DNA from: Limnochordia bacterium
GTDB taxonomy: Bacteria; Bacillota; Limnochordia; Darwinibacteriales; SLO01
Assembly: GCA_007132635.1 (NCBI GenBank)
Contig: SLOG01000130.1
Span: 1-8,993 of the forward strand
Length of the DNA: 8,993 nt
Direction: 5' to 3'
Part shown: positions 6,099-8,993 of the stretch, piece after piece
How positions within the stretch are numbered: the first letter of the stretch is position 1
Layout of the letters: the number at the start of each line of letters is the position of its first letter
Position numbers and translations under genes: made by a program
The notes under the pieces: generated by a model
Seen by the model: only the letters and a program-made list of their open reading frames with translations
Databases searched by the model: none
Told to the model about the DNA's origin: nothing

Positions 6099-6797
6099 TT
6101 GGAGCGACGTTTTGAGAACCTGCTGCCCGATGTCATCCAAGCTGAGAAAGAACGGGCTCCCGTCATCTACGTACCCGTGGGAAGCCTTGAATGGCATGGA
6201 TGGCACATGGCGACTGGCAATGATGCAATCAAGGTGCATGAGATCTGTCTTGAGGCGGCGGAAACCACCGGCGGGTTAGTGCTTCCGGCGCTGTTTTTTG
6301 GCACAGGAGGCGGCCACTACGACTACCCTACGTCCATCATGGTGTCGGAAGCGGCGCTGCGTCCACTGCTGCAGGAGGTCTTGCAGCGCTTGGCTGATTT
6401 GGGTTATCGAGTAATCGTGTGCATCACCGGGCACTACCCGGGTGAACAGGTAGACTTGGTCAAGTCTGCGGCGGCATCGGTTAGTGCACCAGCCGGGACG
6501 ACCGTCCTTGCCTTAGCTGAACACGAAGCCTACACATTGGAAAGAAGGGCGGATCACGCGGGTAAGTGGGAGACAAGTATTCTCGCAGCGCTGCGCCCTG
6601 ACCTTGTCGACATGCAGCAGTTTACCAAACACGCAGACGATCCTCTGCGAGGCGTCTATTTCACAGAACCTCGTGAAGCCACGGAAACCCTTGGGCGGGA
6701 GACCGTGGACGGCATCGTCGCCACCTTGGCCAAGTGGGTGGCCGACGCGTTGGAGAAGGCCCACACTGTTCGAGGAGGTGGCAGCCGCAATGGATGA
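6099..6797 (+). CDS. Creatininase-family metal-dependent amidohydrolase
   Basis: This is a creatininase-superfamily protein of 232 residues, close to the family norm. Known members hydrolyse cyclic or formyl amides, such as creatinine and the FAPy deformylase substrate, using a two-metal site. Visible signatures are VPVGSLEWHGWHMATGND (25-42), supplying E31, H33, H36 and D42; ITGHYPGEQ (109-117), supplying H112; and DHAGKWETS (152-160), supplying H153 and E158, the family HAG-x-x-ETS region. The usual NGHGGN or NGHYEN loop is TGHYPG here, so the residue two after H112 is proline rather than the Asn/Glu seen in other members. This may alter the second metal site. The start is TTG 6099, with AGGAGG seven bases upstream. 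The stop overlaps the start of the glycyl radical enzyme gene by eight bases (ATGGATGA), so the two are probably made together and act in one pathway. No signal peptide; cytoplasmic. The substrate is unassigned. Confidence 0.87.
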   Translation: MERRFENLLPDVIQAEKERAPVIYVPVGSLEWHGWHMATGNDAIKVHEICLEAAETTGGLVLPALFFGTGGGHYDYPTSIMVSEAALRPLLQEVLQRLADLGYRVIVCITGHYPGEQVDLVKSAAASVSAPAGTTVLALAEHEAYTLERRADHAGKWETSILAALRPDLVDMQQFTKHADDPLRGVYFTEPREATETLGRETVDGIVATLAKWVADALEKAHTVRGGGSRNG

Positions 6798-8993
6798 GCG
6801 AGTTCAGACGCTTCGATCGCAGAGTCTTACGACACCGCCGGCCATGTCCATGGAGCGCGCTGAGTTGGTGACAGAGGCCTACAAGCGATATGCCGGGCGT
6901 ATGTCTCCGCCGATGCTGCGGGCTTTGACGTTTAGACACTTGATGGAGACCAAGCAAGTCGTTATACAACCCGGCGAGCTGATTGTGGGCGAAAGAGGTC
7001 CGGGATTGCAGCAAACGCCGACCTATCCTGAGCTGTGCTGTCATACGCTGGATGATCTCTCCATTATCGATGAAAGACCGAAAATCTCGTTTCGAGTCGC
7101 TCCAGAAGCCCGCAGGGTCCACCAAGAGAAAATTATGCCTTTTTGGGAGGGGCGGGCGCTGCGTGACCGGATGTTCGCGGCCATGAGTCCTGCTTGGCGG
7201 GACTGTTACGACGCGGGCATCTTTACGGAATTCATGGAGCAGCGAGCGCCGGGCCACACGGTCGCCGATGGCAAAATCTATAGACGCGGGTTTCGCTCGC
7301 TGCAGGAGGATATCAGGGAGCGACTGGCCGCGCTGGATCCCGCTGAAGACATGGACGCGTATGATAAGCGCGAGCAGCTGCAGGCAATGGATATCTGCTG
7401 CAGTGCGATCATTCGTTATGCCGAGCGCCATGCTGAGGAAGCCGAACGCCTCGCCCGCGAGGAATCGGATCCAGTCCGGCGGGCGGAGTTGGAACAGATG
7501 GCAGCAGTTTCCCGGCGGGTACCGGCAGAGGCCCCACGCAGTGTTTGGGAGGCACTGCAGGCTTACTGGTATGTACACTTAGGAGTCATCACAGAACTCA
7601 ACACATGGGATTCATTCAACCCGGGTCGTCTCGATCAACATCTGTATCCCTTCTACAAGGCCGATTTAGCTGCCGGGCGGGCGACAGAGGAGCAAATCAA
7701 AGAACTGCTGCAGCTTTTCTGGATCAAGTTCAACAATCAGCCAGCTCCGCCGAAAGTCGGTGTGACCATGGCCGAGAGCGGCACGTATACAGATTTTGCT
7801 AACATCAATGTTGGAGGTCTGCGCTCAGACGGAACGGATGGAGTTAACGATGTTTCCTATCTGCTCCTGGACGTAATCGATGAAATGCGGCTGCTCCAAC
7901 CTAGTTCGAACATCCAGGTCAGTCGCGAGAACCCGGATGGATTTATCCAATATGCTTGTCGTGTTATCCGCAAGGGCTGGGGACAGCCGTCGGTCTTTAA
8001 TGCGGACGCAGTTGTGGCCGAACTGCTGCGCCAAGGCAAAGACATTGTTGATGCCCGCTGCGGTGGGACAAGCGGCTGTGTCGAGACAGGCGCTTTCGGC
8101 AAAGAGGCCTATATTTTGACGGGGTACTTCAACTTGGTAAAGATACTGGAGATCACTCTGCACAATGGCGTCGACCCAAGAACGGGTAAGTCCATCGGCC
8201 TGGCAACTGGTGATCCCATCGAGTTTGGCGATTTTGATGCCCTGTTTTCGGCTTTTTCCCGCCAAATTCGCCATTTCATCGATATCAAGATACAAGGCAG
8301 CAACGTCATTGAACGGATGTATGCGAGGGAGATGCCGTGTCCATTCCTTTCGACGGTCATTGACGATTGCATTGTGCAGGCAAAGGACTACAACGCGGGA
8401 GGCGCACGCTACAACACCAACTACATCCAAGGCGTTGGTATCGGGACCCTGACGGATAGTTTGTCTGCCATGAAGAAGCATGTATTCGAAGAACAAGCCG
8501 TCAGCATGGCTGAACTCTTGCAGGTTCTAGACACCGACTTTGTTGAGAATGAACCGCTGCGCCAGCGTTTGCTGAATCGAACTCCCCGCTATGGCAGCGA
8601 CGACGATTTCGCTGACGAGCTCATGCAGCGAGCCTTCAGCGTCTTCTTTGAGGCCGTGGATGGGCGCCCAAACACCAAGGGCGGGGTGTACCGCATCAAC
8701 ATGCTGCCGACGACATGCCACGTGTACTTCGGTTCTGTTATCGGCGCGACGGCCGAAGGACGCCGCAGAGGGATGCCTCTGTCTGAGGGTATTTCGCCTG
8801 TTCAGGGCCAGGATCGGTTTGGTCCCACCGCAGTCATCAAATCAGCTGGGAAAATGGACCAGGTGAAGACCGGGGGCACCCTGCTGAATCAGAAGTTCAG
8901 TCCAGCGGTACTGGAAGGTGACGGGGGACTAAAACGATTGACTCACCTAATCCGCAGTTATTTCGCAATGGACGGCCATCACATTCAGTTCAA
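6790..8993 (+). CDS. HypD-like glycyl radical enzyme, C-terminus cut by window edge
   Basis: This open frame runs 734 codons from ATG 6790 to the right edge without a stop. It is a glycyl radical enzyme of the PFL/dehydratase type. The cysteine loop is GGTSGCVETGAFG (425-437), with thiyl C430 and base E432, as in radical dehydratases and lyases rather than PFL, which has CC. The residues I recall for C. difficile trans-4-hydroxy-L-proline dehydratase HypD (F152, H160, D278, S334, C434, E436, Y450, T645) fall here at F148, H156, D274, S330, C430, E432, Y446 and T641, a constant offset of four. Other typical stretches are TWDSFNPGR (272-280), DGRPNTKGG (624-632) and LPTTCHVYFGS (639-649). About 50-60 residues are missing, including the C-terminal glycyl radical loop. 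ATG 6790 has GAGGAGG 11 bases upstream. HypD, the related hydroxyproline C-N lyase HplG, or a neighbouring GRE of new specificity are all possible. It needs an SAM-dependent activase, not visible here. Confidence 0.87.
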   Translation, partial: MDERVQTLRSQSLTTPPAMSMERAELVTEAYKRYAGRMSPPMLRALTFRHLMETKQVVIQPGELIVGERGPGLQQTPTYPELCCHTLDDLSIIDERPKISFRVAPEARRVHQEKIMPFWEGRALRDRMFAAMSPAWRDCYDAGIFTEFMEQRAPGHTVADGKIYRRGFRSLQEDIRERLAALDPAEDMDAYDKREQLQAMDICCSAIIRYAERHAEEAERLAREESDPVRRAELEQMAAVSRRVPAEAPRSVWEALQAYWYVHLGVITELNTWDSFNPGRLDQHLYPFYKADLAAGRATEEQIKELLQLFWIKFNNQPAPPKVGVTMAESGTYTDFANINVGGLRSDGTDGVNDVSYLLLDVIDEMRLLQPSSNIQVSRENPDGFIQYACRVIRKGWGQPSVFNADAVVAELLRQGKDIVDARCGGTSGCVETGAFGKEAYILTGYFNLVKILEITLHNGVDPRTGKSIGLATGDPIEFGDFDALFSAFSRQIRHFIDIKIQGSNVIERMYAREMPCPFLSTVIDDCIVQAKDYNAGGARYNTNYIQGVGIGTLTDSLSAMKKHVFEEQAVSMAELLQVLDTDFVENEPLRQRLLNRTPRYGSDDDFADELMQRAFSVFFEAVDGRPNTKGGVYRINMLPTTCHVYFGSVIGATAEGRRRGMPLSEGISPVQGQDRFGPTAVIKSAGKMDQVKTGGTLLNQKFSPAVLEGDGGLKRLTHLIRSYFAMDGHHIQF

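Noticed and set aside
6661..7578. A 305-codon open frame on the minus strand
   Set aside because: It lies antisense to the creatininase-like and glycyl radical enzyme genes, both with clear family motifs. Its translation is rich in Arg, Pro, His and Cys and resembles no family.
7825..8496. A 223-codon minus-strand open frame
   Set aside because: Fully antisense to the conserved core of the glycyl radical enzyme, including the GCVETG loop, with no ribosome-binding site or motif.
1..8993. tRNA, rRNA, CRISPR array, insertion sequence, or long direct or inverted repeats
   Set aside because: None was seen by eye. The window is almost wholly protein-coding; a repeat finder and a covariance-model search would be the decisive checks.

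Overview
The window looks like an accessory catabolic locus of an anaerobic bacterium. The pointers are an oxygen-sensitive glycyl radical enzyme, a corrinoid-type methyltransferase homologue and a cysteine-rich C_GCAxxG_C_C redox protein. Nearly every gene has a strong purine-rich Shine-Dalgarno sequence (AGGAGG or close), and GTG and TTG starts are common. This would suit a Bacillota-type or related anaerobe of moderate GC, but no marker gene is present, so the taxon is undetermined.

The layout is two divergent gene groups with a decayed gene between them. Leftward from about 3.6 kb (minus strand) come a GH172/DUF2961 glycosidase-family protein, an MtaA/URO-D-type methyltransferase with two C-terminal thioredoxin folds, and a CobW/COG0523 GTPase that runs off the left edge. 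The methyltransferase and CobW genes overlap by four bases (GTGA) and are probably translationally coupled. Between about 3646 and 4055 lies a frame-disrupted, 5'-truncated remnant that resembles the C-terminal half of a sialidase/BNR-repeat-like protein. It has the same orientation as the leftward group and was probably once its first gene.

Rightward from 4161 (plus strand) come an SGNH/GDSL hydrolase, a C_GCAxxG_C_C protein, a small orphan secreted protein, a creatininase-family metal amidohydrolase, and a glycyl radical enzyme that runs off the right edge after 734 codons. The last two genes overlap by eight bases. The glycyl radical enzyme carries, at a constant offset of four residues, the active-site residues I recall for trans-4-hydroxy-L-proline dehydratase (HypD). 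No pyrroline-5-carboxylate reductase or activating enzyme is visible, though an activase could lie just outside.

My working picture is inference. The right-hand operon would trim an imported small molecule with hydrolases (SGNH, creatininase-like) and pass it to a radical dehydratase or lyase. The left-hand operon would combine a glycosidase with a zinc/corrinoid methyltransferase served by its own redox domains and a CobW metallochaperone. Whether the two halves belong to one pathway cannot be settled from this window.
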